The notes: a model not told the origin generated them from the letters alone. A stretch of 64,000 bases of DNA from Eledone cirrhosa (GCA_964016885.1 OZ024740.1:206642191-206706190); one strand, 5' to 3'. Shown: positions 22,751 through 34,150, counted from the first letter of the stretch. Made by a program: numbers and translations.

Positions 22751-22822
22751 TGGAACATTTTCATGGATGTGGCCTTTCAGAGAATGAGTATGCATGCATG
22801 CGTGTGTATGTATATATATATG

Positions 22823-23037
22823 GAGGCACATGGCTTAGTGGTTAGAGCATTGGCCTTGCAATCGAAAGGTTGTGAGTTCAATTCTCAGACCGGGTGATGT
22901 GTTGTTTCCTTGAGCAAGGCACTTTATTTCACATTGCTCCAGTTTACTCAGCTGTAGAATGAGATGATACGGACTGGGGTCCCTATCATTCCACTGCAAA
23001 GTGGTCGTGGAGGTGCCACGGCAAAAAAGCACCCAGC
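22823..23037 (+). mobile_element. tRNA-derived SINE with clear A and B boxes
   Basis: The A-box region is catggcttagtggttagagc and the B-box region gttgtgagttcaattctcag, about 35 bp apart, as in a tRNA. The body follows with tgtttccttgagcaaggcac and atttcacattgctccagttt. The head is tRNA-like, but the missing 3' stem and the continuing body make this a SINE, not a tRNA gene. Relatives lie at 36303, 58138 and 59662. Confidence 0.85.
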
Positions 23038-23047
23038 ACTCACTCTA

Positions 23048-23280
23048 AATGAGGTTGGGGTTAGGAAGGGCATCCAGCTGTAGAAATCAAGCCAGAATCA
23101 GTTCCCGTCCCACCCTTGCAAGCAGGGAAAAGTGGATGTAAAATGAAATGATGAATGAAATGATAGCCAAAATCAGTTCTGTACAAGCAAGACATGGTCA
23201 CCTGACATAACACTGCCCACAAGAGAATAACTCGTCTAACCCATGCCAGCGTGGACAAATGGACGTAAAACGATGATAAC
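23048..23280 (+). mobile_element. Two retroposon 3' tails in tandem
   Basis: 23048-23164: gaggttggggttaggaaggg, then catccagctgtagaaatcaa, then gcagggaaaagtggatgtaa and (ATGA)n. 23165-23280: gccaaaatcagttctgtaca, then cccatgccagcgtggacaaa and tggacgtaaaacgatgat. The second looks like another copy of the same tail. Confidence 0.75.
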
Positions 23281-23337
23281 ATGTAGCTACAATCACCCCC
23301 TCCACTCCTTCATTCATGTTGAAGACACAATGACCAG

Positions 23338-23512
23338 TTTGTGTTGGTGTGATGACAAAATACATCCACTGAACTCTGTAAAGTGATATTGTTGGTATGA
23401 CTATAAAATACAGTCACTACACTGTAAAATGGTTGGTGATAGGAAGAGCATCAATCAGCAGCAAGCATGCCAAAACAGAACGTGAGAACCTGTCCAACCT
23501 ATGTTAGCACAC
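23338..23512 (+). mobile_element. Retroposon 3' region
   Basis: gttggtgtgatgacaaaata, then ggttggtgataggaagagca, then gcatgccaaaacagaacgtg and cctatgttagcac. It ends at a (CA)n/(TA)n compound microsatellite (23503-23573). Confidence 0.7.
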
Positions 23513-23520
23513 ACACACAC

Positions 23521-23566
<46 letters not shown>

Positions 23567-23573
23567 TCTGACT
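23513..23573. repeat. (CA)n-(TA)n microsatellite
   Basis: Pure dinucleotide tract terminating the preceding retroposon tail. Confidence 0.95.
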
Positions 23574-24355
23574 TTCCGTACGTCTGACACATAATTACAT
23601 CCTCTTTTCATGTTTACAATGTTTTGAGTACTTACTCGATTCCAGGCTTCCCAACCGTGAACATATCTATCTATCGATATGTATATATTTATATCAATCT
23701 ATCAACATACATACCTAGAGATATATAGAGAGGGATATGATAGACAATTGATTTTGAAATAAGGAAAAAAAAAATTCGTCTGATTCAACGAACTTCCTAT
23801 ACAGAGAAACACACGAGACGACGAGGTAACCATAACTGTATATTGATTTTTTAAAAAATCACTTCTGAATATAAGGAGATAAATCGTGTTAAATGAAAGG
23901 TTTTCAATGAAATAAAATCTAAAACACACGGTTTTCTTTATTTATAAAATGTTAAATTTCGCTCGTGTACGGCTTGGACCACAAATTGAACACAGCAATC
24001 ATTTAAAAAAAAATGAAGTAAAAAAAAATATGAACCACTAACAGAGTTAATTAACAGATAATTATCGATTAGGATAGGAAATAGGGTGAACTGGAGAATT
24101 GATTGATTGAATCAATAACATATTTTAATCATGATCCGAATGAAGTGATAGAGTGATAGAATTAAAAAAATCTTCCTTGGAGAGTAGGGAACATGGCTAA
24201 ATACAAAATAAAGACCAGTGCATGTATGTATATGTATGTCTATTTCTTTATGTAACAGATATACAGAGGGTTAACTTCATAAAAAAAATGATAGCCAATT
24301 TCTTTCGATTGTCTATCACTTTCAAAACAACATTTTTTTACACACACCCATATAT
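23574..24355. other. Unassigned AT-rich spacer
   Basis: No recognised repeat, no coding signal. Confidence 0.5.
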
Positions 24356-24366
24356 GTATATATATA

Positions 24367-24467
24367 GAGGATGTTCCCCAAAAATGTATACACATTTCAA
24401 TATCATTCTAATAAATATTGCCTGTTCAGGAAATCAAAGTGTGTATACATTATTTTGGAACACCTTG
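24367..24467. mobile_element. Tiny mariner-like MITE (101 bp)
   Basis: The left end gaggatgttccccaaaaatg, then tatacacattt, is mirrored by the right end (reverse complement caaggtgttccaaaataatg, then tatacacactt). This gives terminal inverted repeats of about 30 bp over a 40-bp core, flanked by TA on both sides. TA flanks fit Tc1/mariner insertion, but the surroundings are TA-rich, so the target site is weak evidence. Confidence 0.75.
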
Positions 24468-24833
24468 TATATGTGTGAGTATATATATACATACATACAC
24501 ACACACACGAGAAGTGCTCCAGCATGGCAACTATTACGATGACTAAACTATATATAAATTTGTGCGGGTATACATCCCCACATAAATGTATATTTAATAA
24601 TTGTATATCCTGCTTTCCGTATCAAGCCCTCTACTTTCTGTTTTGTAAAACCAAACGTACCTGCAAATATATATTTCAAAATTCCTGCCATTGGTACATT
24701 GGAGTTATTTCCCTTTTTTTATTTTAAATATTTTAGGTCATTATGTTATATTATAATCTTGGTTGAAGTTACTACAGCTTGGCATGAAACTATAATTCAT
24801 TGGAGTCACTCATAGTAATATCAGCTAATAAAA

Positions 24834-24835
<2 letters not shown>

Positions 24836-24872
<37 letters not shown>
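24836..24872. repeat. (TA)n microsatellite
   Basis: Pure TA repeat before the unassigned block at 24873-25218. Confidence 0.96.
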
Positions 24873-24875
<3 letters not shown>

Positions 24876-25218
24876 GCTGCCAACTCGTTTTCGAGTACGG
24901 CCACTACTTTATATCCATGTAGGAGAACCCCTACCGATGCGCTGAACGAGTGTGACTTTTTAGTCCAGCCAGCGACTTGAAAACTCTGGTACAAACACTA
25001 CACTTGTGACGATTATTGACACACAGTGCTGGGCACATGGTACCATGTGACGACAAGTGCAGAGAGATCTCCAGATATAAAGCAATGCCTGTGCCGTGAA
25101 GCTTTTATAGTGAGCAAAGGCACTGCACAAAGCCAGTCCCACTCTCTTAACGAGGATATTTACCAAAAAGAAGAACAAGTCAACATCATTGGATACCATC
25201 AGGGTTGCAGGTGTTATA
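24873..25218. other. Unassigned, GC-richer block
   Basis: tcgttttcgagtacggccac and the sequence up to the repeat at 25219 differ in base composition from the flanking TA tracts. It is probably mobile-element-derived, but I cannot place it. Confidence 0.35.
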
Positions 25219-25355
25219 TCAGAGTTTTCCTTCTCCTAGAATTCTGCCTTGACAAAGGCTAAGGGGTCATCTCTCCCAGTGATTTTGGATGGCCATTGAC
25301 TCTTAAGAGCTCCTTTGCTCTTTGACAGGTTTTGTTTTTAGTCCTGCAGGATGTC
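25219..25355 (+). mobile_element. Dispersed repeat, copy 2
   Basis: gagttttccttctcctaga, then ggatggccattgactctta, then gacaggttttgtttttagtc and ctgcaggatgtc, matching 16586-16760 in order. Confidence 0.65.
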
Positions 25356-25427
25356 CTAATTCACCTAGTGCGTGTGCGTGTGTGCACACATACATACATA
25401 CATACATACGCACTAGGTGAATTACTG
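25356..25427. repeat. Hairpin with 16-bp perfect arms
   Basis: taattcacctagtgcg and cgcactaggtgaatta flank a loop of TG and (CATA)n repeats. Confidence 0.9.
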
Positions 25428-25485
25428 GTGGTGGTACCAAAACAAGCACTCGATGCACAGACACAGTGAATATATTAATAAGAAA

Positions 25486-25562
25486 AAGGAACTTTCGTTT
25501 ACATGAATTTAGATTTTTATTGTGTATCGACCTGTTACGTAGGTGCATGTAAACGAAACTTT
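25486..25562. repeat. Hairpin with 15-bp arms
   Basis: actttcgtttacatg near 25491 and catgtaaacgaaact near 25547, one mismatch, with a loop of about 45 bp. Confidence 0.8.
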
Positions 25563-25594
25563 ATCGTTCTTAAATATATATATATATATATATA

Positions 25595-25672
25595 TATATT
25601 GGTAAACGGAATAGAAAATGCTGACAAATTGTTCACAATTTGTCAGCATTTTCTATTCCGTTTACCAATATA
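25595..25672. repeat. Perfect hairpin, 37-bp arms, 4-bp loop, between (TA)n tracts
   Basis: 25595-25631 (tattggtaaacggaatagaa, then aatgctgacaaattg) is the exact reverse complement of 25636-25672, with loop ttca. (TA)n lies on the left (25574-25598) and again at 25708-25740. Confidence 0.95.
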
Positions 25673-25703
25673 TAATAACTTGTGTGTTACACCTCTATTC
25701 TTT

Positions 25704-25740
<37 letters not shown>

Positions 25741-25742
<2 letters not shown>

Positions 25743-25890
25743 TCGTATGTGGTTGACTGGGCTGAGAGAAAAGAGTACTCAATACCGAAGTAGAGTTTTA
25801 AAATTCATTTGATCAGGGCTAAATAGTGAGTCTTGTTACTTGTTTGATGCTCCTGTGATAAACAGTAACAAGACACTACTTGGCCTTAAT
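25741..25890 (+). mobile_element. Dispersed repeat (pairs with 27308-27362)
   Basis: cctcgtatgtggttgactgg, then gagaaaagagtactcaatac, recurs at 27308 (ttcgtatgtggttgacggct, then aaaagagtactcaatactga). 25815-25885 also holds a partial inverted repeat (gtgagtcttgttac and gtaacaagacac). Confidence 0.7.
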
Positions 25891-25898
25891 AAAATGTG

Positions 25899-25929
<31 letters not shown>

Positions 25930-27160
25930 GCATTCCTTGATCGATAAAACGAAGAGGATATTTATAATTTTCTTTAAAAGACAGAAAGAGAACAAGAGGG
26001 AGGAATAAAAAAAAGATCATTTTAGTGCATTTTACTGTTGGTGGCAGTGAGTGTGTGTAAATGAATGAAAGGTGAATACACGAGTTGAGAAATATGTCTA
26101 AATTAAAATCAAACAATATCAAGAAACGTGGTCGAAATATCTCAATTTAGACACTCTATTTAACATTTCGAAGAATTATCGAGTAAAATTGGCGATGACT
26201 CAAATCTAAGTACAACGAATTGTTTTTTCTTCAAGCTTACATAAAACAATATGTCTAATGACTACAGAGTGATGGTAGGTCAGACTTTACTCAGGAACAC
26301 GTGTTGGGAAGATTTTAGGACAAAATAATATAATTCTATTATAATTCCATCCACATCGAAGGCTGCATTATAGGAATATTGTAACTAATACACGATTGGT
26401 ACTACATTTTATCTACATACATCTCCAGAAACAATATATTATATAAAACTAAACGATTTTATCCGAAATCTTTTTCAAATTATATATACGTTACCATTTT
26501 GACAACTTATGTATATATATATATATATATATTATTTACTAATCGTTTTGACAACTTAACTGACAAAAAATAAGAACACCCAAATAACAATTATACACAT
26601 CCCTTTTACCTATTCCATCTTCTGGGCTGTGGTCATGCTGGGCCATATTACACCTTTGGTAAACGGCATGCCAGCCTTGAATATATCGTCTTTTCTTTAA
26701 ATTTACATTTTTGTTAAAACGGTAAAGGAGATTTCGCTGTAATTTTAAAGAGATCAACCACGTAGACACTGGTAGTGTTAACACTAACAGAGGTTATTTT
26801 TTACAATATAGACAAGGAATGAAGTAAATTAAATGAAGCAGTTTATCTGTGGGACGGTACTGAGACGGACAGATATGACTGAATAGATACAAATATCGTA
26901 CACTATATTTCACAGACTTCAGTCTATTATTGCTACTTACAATTATATATATATATATATTATACACACATTTCTCAACGAGGAAGAAACGAAAACCACG
27001 GCAAATTTATGAATATTTGTTCTGAAGAAACGGTTATCTAATTTACACTAAGTGACACGCGGTCCATGGTCCGCTAAAAATAGCATTCAAATTCCTACAA
27101 ATTACATCGAACTGTCTTTATAAAGAAAGGACACAGGGCACAATGGTATATGTCCCTGAT
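25930..27160. other. AT-rich spacer with scattered (TA)n
   Basis: TA runs at 25911-25928, 26512-26533 and 26940-26961. No gene or recognisable element. Confidence 0.5.
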
Positions 27161-27164
27161 GTAG

Positions 27165-27245
27165 GAAGAGACTGGATAGCCACTACCGGAACGTTTTTGA
27201 TGGATTGAATCAGATCTGAGCTAGGGGTCTACAACAGCCGCCGCC
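27165..27245 (+). mobile_element. Dispersed repeat fragment
   Basis: gagactggatagccactacc, then ggaacgtttttgatggattg, then gatctgagctaggg. It resembles 33310-33377 (gatcggatggctacagctgg, then aatctttttgatcattgag). Confidence 0.5.
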
Positions 27246-27296
27246 GTCCAACCATTTGTTACAACATATACAAGAAAAATGGAATAAGCTCTGGCT

Positions 27297-27371
27297 ATAT
27301 ATATATATATTCGTATGTGGTTGACGGCTGAGATAAAAGAGTACTCAATACTGAAGTAGTTTTAATATATA

Positions 27372-27402
<31 letters not shown>

Positions 27403-28269
27403 GTCTATTCTATTTGATAAGCTTCGTTCCACAACTATATATATATATATATATATTGAATTATTGATACTGTGGACAAATGTCCATTGAGCTTTTCTAA
27501 TGAGAAGCACAACTATCATACATAATATATGTTTTCATTTGATACCTTAAATTTGTATATCTATAAATATATATATACACCTCATTTATCATAAGTAAAT
27601 AACCATAGCAATGTTAATACAATTAATATCTTAATTAAATCTATTTCTGTGTATATATGGAGAGTGACCGGTGCCGGGAGAAGCAAGAATATGGTTTCGA
27701 ATCAAGGCAGCAATCGTCCTTTCATTTTATTTCACCCTCCTCCTTGACGTGGCTCTGAAGAAAGAAAGACCTGAAGATCACGGAATCTTATTTAATATAA
27801 TTTCTTTTGTTTATATAATTTTAACATCATAATCAGATATTTGTACAAATGTATAAAATAATTATAATAATATAATGTAACTTACCTTTTTGCGGATATG
27901 TACATTAGATAGCTTCTCAAGGCTTCCGACAAAACAACAACGATAGCAATATCAATATATTGCTTCTTAATTAAATATATTGCTTCTTATATGTATATGA
28001 TGTATATATAAAATGTGTGTATAAGTTCCAGTTGTTATATATTTTCAAGAAATATATAGGAGAGGTAGAAGTCTAAAAACAACAATCCTACATGAAATAC
28101 AGTTGACAGTCGACGACAGCTGATCCTACTGAAAGTATATATATAAAATCGATAACATCAGATCGTTGCGGTAGTTGTTGTTGGAGATAATTCTTTGATA
28201 AAACATAAATATTCCTTAATGTTTCCACATTTCTCCACGTTAACTGAAATATAGCCCTCTTTCTCTCAT

Positions 28270-28306
<37 letters not shown>

Positions 28307-28450
28307 ATTTATTCTATATACAGTTGTCTATATATATATATGTGTGTATATGTTTTTGTAGTTATGAAATATATAGGGGTTGGGGAATACTAGTATACTA
28401 AACTAGAATATAGTGTTGTGACTATTGGTGAGAGAATTACGAAGAGATAA
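27297..28450. other. AT-rich DNA with (TA)n tracts; one repeat copy at 27308-27362
   Basis: TA runs at 27297, 27360, 27438 and 28275. A slightly GC-richer block at 27655-27780 (gtgaccggtgccgggagaag) could be an old element. No gene is supported. Confidence 0.45.
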
Positions 28451-28539
28451 CATAACTGTCAGTGAGGGGAAATATGAAACATTTGGCCGTCTTTCATTGT
28501 GTGCGGAACTACACTGGAGTGGAGTTTAGTTCATCCACT

Positions 28540-28735
28540 GCTATGATGGCTGTAGTAATAGTGGTAGTGTTGTTAGTGATGATGGTAGGAGGGAGTGTAG
28601 TTATCGTGTTGTTAGTGATGGTGGTGGTATGTTTATTGTGGTGTTAGTGATGATGATGGTGGTAGGCAGAGTGATGATAGTACTGGTGGTGGCGGTGGTG
28701 GTTATTGTGGTGTTAATGATGGTGTGGAGGGGGAG
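28540..28735. repeat. G/T(-A)-rich degenerate trinucleotide repeat
   Basis: gtggtagtgttgttagtgat, gatgatggtggta and similar triplets on the plus strand: the opposite strand sense to 13491-13965. Val-rich frames are artefacts. Confidence 0.8.
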
Positions 28736-29390
28736 TTAGCTTCTTTAATCCTCTCTACACATCGTTGACGCACATTTCTTGTTACTTTTTCTACGCAGAT
28801 ATGATGATGATGATGTTTGTTTTTTTCCTTATCACTATTTTTGTTGTTGAGGTGAGGTTGTTTATCTACTACTACTACTGGTATCGGTCCTTATCATGAC
28901 GCTTGCTACATACTGATGATGACAGTGATAAATGTTATTGTTTATGCCCAGGTTAGCTCTGTGTTAGAGTAGACCTATGATAAAATTAGCTCCAGTCGTG
29001 ACCATCTCGTCCGTTCTTTTCTAAACAGACTACCTAGCAGTGATTGCACTGTGTCCTTCTAGAACTAATTACAATGTTTCCTTAAAAAACAAAAAAAACA
29101 GTATGAGGAGATTTAGCTGCTATTTCTAACAGGTGGGATGACTACGTAGTGACTTCTTGATTGGTTTGTTGCTGTTATTGGTATTGCGGTGGTGGTGGTT
29201 GTTGTAGGTGGTTCGATTCATAAGTGTGTGGTGCTATGATCACCTGATCTGACACCGGTGGGCGGAGCTTGACAGAGAGAAGGAGAGGCAGAGCTGTTGA
29301 ACGCTGATCGTTCGATGTCAAGTTTTGACGATGTTGACGTAAATATCACGTTAGCTTGGCAAAACAATGTGGATGATGAGTGAGGCGATA
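28736..29390. other. Unassigned, with one dispersed repeat fragment
   Basis: 29100-29152 is the third copy of the 18193 family. A GTG-rich run lies at 29185-29215. A plain block (29216-29390, cacctgatctgacaccggtg) is unassigned. Confidence 0.45.
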
Positions 29391-29394
29391 TATA

Positions 29395-29421
29395 TAAATA
29401 TAAATATATATATATATACAT

Positions 29422-29454
<33 letters not shown>

Positions 29455-29456
29455 AC
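29395..29456. repeat. (TA)n/(CATA)n microsatellite
   Basis: Alternating TA with two interruptions. Confidence 0.95.
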
Positions 29457-29591
29457 CTTATAGGCACCCGCTTTACGTGTGTTGTGTTGAAGCAAATAAC
29501 TATGTGTATACTCTGGTAATGTATCTTACATTGCCCATGGGGTTCGCTGAGATACAACCGGTACTGGCATTGATAAATATGCTGGGTCCGT

Positions 29592-30000
29592 CAACCCTTA
29601 TTAGGCACCTTTCTCTCTGGCCAACAACTGATCCGTTTCTTCCGATATCATTTCGGAAGAAGGATCAGGATTGAGAGAGAGATGCTCAACTCCAGTCGTT
29701 TTTATGAAAGGTGGGTGAAAGTGGCGAGAATGGCCCGTGTGAATGGGCCTTCTCTCTACATCAGCCTGTAGGTGGAAAAGAGGGAGGAACGAGGGAGCAC
29801 CCTCTCTCTGTGCTCCTGAGGAGAAGGGGTTGCACACTTTTTTCTGGGGTGTGTGCGACCCCCCAAACGCCCCCTCCCTATTGAGGACTTTATTGTTAAT
29901 TTTATTTGTTATTTCTTTTCTTTACTCGCCTTTTTGTATAAACTCCCCCCTTGTATTTGTCCCCTTCTTTTGCGCCCTAGTGGCAATAAATAGAAATCTA
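29592..30000 (+). pseudogene. LINE 3' end: RT C-terminus plus 3'UTR
   Basis: The frame 29610-29771 ends in TAG. Readable pieces are FFRYHFGRRIRIEREM and FYERWVKVARMARVNGPSL. The same protein end is found on the minus strand at 33931-34146, which confirms the frame. A conserved 3'UTR follows (ggggttgcacacttttttct, tgtgcgacccccc), then AATAAA at 29985-29990 and an end at ctatcta before (TA)n. Only the last ~55 codons remain, so this is a 5'-truncated insertion. Confidence 0.85.
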
Positions 30001-30029
30001 TCTATATATATATATATATCTCCATCTCA

Positions 30030-30900
30030 CTCAACAAACATTAGGATATACTTAAGTATTATCCCAATTTAGTGTTTGAGGTGCTAACTAATCAGTATTT
30101 CGTGGATAGTTGGTTGTATTATTTTATATGAGACATTATTAAATAAATATCTCTTTCCTTCCAGACGGCCGTTTCGTTATAAGATTTCTACAATTTAGGA
30201 TAAATAATTTCCAGGTTATGTAGAAACTTGTATATAATCCGTAGTTTTAACACGTTATGTTTATACTCTATAACGTGTTTAAAAGAAAAGGAAACAGAGG
30301 AAAAGAGATAAAGTAAGAAATAAGTAATGTTCCTGTTTGAAGGTTCCATTAAAATAAATGCGAAATTTCTAGACAGAAAATCAAAAAATTAAAACGTAAA
30401 CACAAACGACGAAACGAAATTAATTTCTGTACACGTGAACGTTGCAATTAGATGGCACGATTAATTGCAACAGAATATAAATAAAAATTGTAGTTAAACC
30501 AAAACGAACATACAAAAAAAACATACTTTTAAATGCAATGGAAAGTGGATCACATTTCATTCTTTCTACCGCGACAGAAACTACGTTTCGTTGTGTGCAT
30601 TTCTATATTTGAATTTCCGCTTGGAAATTATACGTTCATATTAATAGAACCTTCAACTAGGACGATGCTAGAAAGCGAACACGAATACACTGGATGAATC
30701 GATACAGCGTCGGACAAAATGTCAACGGTATTTAGTTACAGCCCAAGTACTGTTAGAAAAAGTAGTGGTAGAAAAAAAAAAGAAAAGAAAGAGACAAAAA
30801 GAATACATATATAAGAAAAGAAAAGATGAGAGAAGAGAAAACTAAGAAAACTAAAAATAAATCCCAACTGCTGCAAAACACTTTGGCGTTGCATTAATTT
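30030..30900. other. Unassigned AT-rich spacer
   Basis: A-rich purine run at 30755-30860. No gene seen. Confidence 0.5.
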
Positions 30901-30904
30901 TGCT

Positions 30905-32290
30905 TGGCAAAGATTTTTTTGCTAGAGAACGATATCGATATGGCCACCAGATATGATGGTTAGTTGCGATATAAGCGGATAGCATCCAGATGTATAAGCA
31001 ACCCCAGACCAACAGCAGTAAACTACTAGGGGAGATGGAGCAATGGGTGACACCTGTAGCTCCCAAGAAAACTCTCACAACCCAGTGACGTAGCTATGAC
31101 GAGGCGAATAAAGGCCACCTCTAAACAGTCTAGTCCTTGCAGGTTTGACAAAAGTACCAGATTGGTGACTGGCACGAATAAGACCACCAAAACTGCATAT
31201 AGTGAGAGGTAGGAAAAAGAACCATACTGCATCGTCCTTCACGCGAGTTAACAAGGGTTGTGTTCAGGCCTTAGGTAGAGGGGCCTGTTCGAAAAATATA
31301 TTGCAGTCTCAATTTCACGATGCTAAAACTGGCAATGAGCCTGGATGCACAAAGATTGCATATACTGAGACCCCCAAAGAGGATCAAACTTTGACAATTG
31401 GAACCTGGAACATCGCAACCCTTAGGTAAAGAGCAGGAATTATTGGAGGAGGCTAGATGCTATTGGCTAGATATAGTCGGGATTTCCTCAACAAAGTTCC
31501 ATGGCTCTGGTACTGTAGATTTGGATGGAGGATGGAAACACCACTATTCAGGTGTGGTGCCAAAAATGACTGCTCAGGCAGGAGTGGGGATACTAACCAG
31601 ACCCTGGAGGGAGGATTTGCCTCTTGAAGCTTAGACTGGAAGATAGGTTTCTATGGGTGGTACAAGTTTATGCACTAAACAAGGAATTTAAATACAGGTC
31701 CTTCCTTGATGAAGTCTGCAGCATTAGATGTAGTTAAGACAGTCATATATCCAGATGAGACTTCAATGCACATGATGACACCGACTACCTGACATGGAAA
31801 GGAGTGATTGGAAGGAATGGCTACCCCAATCTAAATATGAATGGAGAGACCTTACTAGACTTCTGTTCTAGCAATGAACTCTCTATTATGAACATCTTCT
31901 TCCAGCACAGAGATATCCATAAATACACATGGTATAAGCGGAATCAAGGACAGAGATCAATAATTGATTTTGTTATTGTTTCTGATCTCTTTGATTCTGT
32001 ACTGGATGTTCATGTTAAGAGACGGACTGAACTGTCAACTGATCTCCATCTAGTTATCTGCAACTTAAAACTATCTAAAGGCAAAGAAGCCCACAAAACT
32101 GGCAGGTCCAGGGTGACCTACAAGATAAAGTGAGAAGTGTTGGTGGATAAGGAAGTCAGGACAAGGTATGTGGATACTATTGCATTCAAAATTCAGAGAA
32201 CTCAACTGAGGAAGTTGAGACAGAGTGGAGATTGTTGTTCAGTTCAGCAGCTTCTGCTTCAGCTGTTAAATGCTAGCTGATTAATAGTGC
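30905..32290 (+). pseudogene. LINE endonuclease domain (craniofacial-development-protein-2-like), broken
   Basis: Frames at 31340-31430, 31400-31634 and 31804-32133 together cover most of an exonuclease-endonuclease-phosphatase domain of a non-LTR retrotransposon. The start motif TIGTWNIATLR, WLDIVGISSTKFHGSGTVD, AQAGVGILTR, then TWKGVIGRNG, NIFFQHRDIHKYTWY and RSIIDFVIVSDLFDS are visible. At least two frameshifts and several stops break it. Two catalytic positions look lost: the Glu normally after GIS is not there (GISSTK), and the His of the terminal S-x-D-H motif is Leu (STDLHLV). 30905-31200 is probably the 5' leader. The reverse transcriptase is absent. Confidence 0.85.
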
Positions 32291-32419
32291 GGTTATCTCC
32301 CTGGACACAGCACAGCCGACCAAATATTCACACTGTGGCAGGTCAAAGAGAAGTATCATCATGTCTGGCCGCTGGGCCAATTAGTTAAGTGGCTTTTAAC
32401 AGGAGTAGGAAGTGATTAA

Positions 32420-32465
32420 TTTTAACAGACGTACATCATCATCATCATTATCATCATCATCAGAC
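32420..32465. repeat. (CAT)n microsatellite
   Basis: catcatcatcatcattatca after the LINE relic; possibly the reverse side of a (GAT)n retroposon tail. Confidence 0.85.
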
Positions 32466-33100
32466 GGATGAGAGCAGACGGAGGTAAAGGGATGAAGCTG
32501 AGTGTGGTAAGACTTGAAGGAACTACGAACTGAAAGGATATCCAAATTGGTCATGGCTGAAGGAAAGGAGAAGGCAAGAAGAGAAGATATAGGAAATGGC
32601 AGTGACAGGAGGAGATAGATATGGAATAGGATGGTGCATTGAGGAAGTATGGTGGCAGGATGGTAGATAAGGGACAGAGAGAGTGAGGTTGGCAGTAGAA
32701 AAGGTATGAGGGCTGACAAATGTTCAGTGGTATAGATGTGATGGTAGGTGGCCTCAATGGATGGTTGGGGTAAACCACTTTGAGTGAGGTAATGGACTAT
32801 TTATTGCAACTGAATATTGAAATCAAAGTCATGGCTACTTAGAAGGTAGAGATGAAAGAATTGTAATTAAAAGATAACAGATTTAAGTATGTGTTAGATG
32901 TGATGATGTGAAATTAAGTTAGGAATATGTTTTAAATATATACATAAATAACATTCAAATGCGTAAATAACATTATAAATTGCTCGCAATTTGTTCAGAA
33001 GGATATTACAAATATAATGTCTAAATCATGTATAAAAATATAATAATATAAATTCATTGAACAAAATTGATAAAGGAAGGGAAAAAAAAGGAGGAGGGTA
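32466..33100. other. Purine-rich spacer
   Basis: 32470-32740 is strongly A/G-biased on the plus strand (gaaggaaaggagaaggcaag). The Ser/Pro/Leu-rich minus frames there are compositional. Confidence 0.5.
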
Positions 33101-33104
33101 AATT

Positions 33105-33390
33105 TAAGTGTGATAATCAGCCACACCTCACACCTTAGGGATTAACTACACATTTGAGGTAAGACAAACACTCTCAGCATTACCACAGGTGATGGCGAGG
33201 CTAAAGCGCTGAAATAACCAGGCACTGTCATGGGTATCACCTGACACCTCAGTAAAGTGAGCCGCCAGTGATGACACATTAGGAATAGTCATAGATACAT
33301 CTCAAAAAGATCGGATGGCTACAGCTGGAATCTTTTTGATCATTGAGATACATTGAGATCAAGGCTGACCTAGAGATGAACATTACTGTC
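33105..33390. mobile_element. Dispersed repeat block with short hairpin
   Basis: ggcactgtcatgggtatcac, then ctgacacctcagtaaagtga, then gccgccagtgatgacacatt is denser in GC than its surroundings and looks element-derived. 33303-33345 holds inverted arms (tcaaaaagat and atctttttga). The last part resembles 27165-27245. Confidence 0.45.
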
Positions 33391-33704
33391 ATGAGCAACA
33401 ACATTGTAAATAGTTATGTTACACAACCCACTAAGATCTCTGAACATATGTGTTATTTGTTAGAAGAGCCTTAAGATATGAATATATTCTACTTAATTCA
33501 TAATAATCCAACATATTTGTTACTCTTTGCAAGAGGTTCAAGCCTAAAATGTCAGAAGTCATCTCTCCTTAGTTGTCACTGATATTTATTTTTTATTTAT
33601 GAATGTAAATAAAATATCAGATTACTGTCACGTGGATGGTAAATGCATATTTCAGTTTGTTTCTATGTAAGTTTTTTTTTAAACGGGGCATTGATAACAG
33701 GAAC

Positions 33705-34150
33705 TGAAAGATAGATTTCTTTATTTACCATAAAGGCATAAAAAGAAGGGACAAATACAAAGGGGGAGTTTACATATAATCGAGTAAAAAGGGTGTAACA
33801 TGAAAATAATCGAAAATAACCTCAAAAGGGAGGGGACGTGATGGGGGTTGCACACACCCCCGAAAAAGTGTGCAATCCTTTGCCCGGGGAGCACATGGAG
33901 AAGGTGCTCCCCTCTCCTTTACTTCTTTACCTACAGGATGGTATACAGAGAAGGCCCATTTACACGAGCCATTCTCGCCACTATCACCCACCTTTCATAA
34001 AACTGCCTGTGGCCAAGCACCTCTCTCTCCATTCTTATCCTTCTTCCGAAGTGATATCGGAAGAAGTAGACCAGACTATGGCTAGAGAGGAAGTTGCCTG
34101 ACCTCAGACCTTTCAATCGTGTCCACCAAACAACCTCTTTCAACATGGCT
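33705..34150 (-). pseudogene. LINE 3' end, inverted relative to 29592-30000
   Basis: The minus-strand frame 34146-33931 (71 codons) contains YFFRYHFGRRIRMEREV and ERWVIVARMARVNGPSLY. The 3'UTR (tgcacactttttcgggggtg in sense) and an AATAAA (plus-strand TTTATT at 33720-33725) follow. It is homologous to 29592-30000 over about 430 bp. Both copies end at the AATAAA plus gaaatctatct. It extends about 15 codons further 5' than the plus-strand copy. Confidence 0.87.

Noticed and set aside
22835..22910. Possible tRNA gene (A and B boxes).
   Set aside because: No closed acceptor stem, and the sequence continues into a SINE body shared with other copies.
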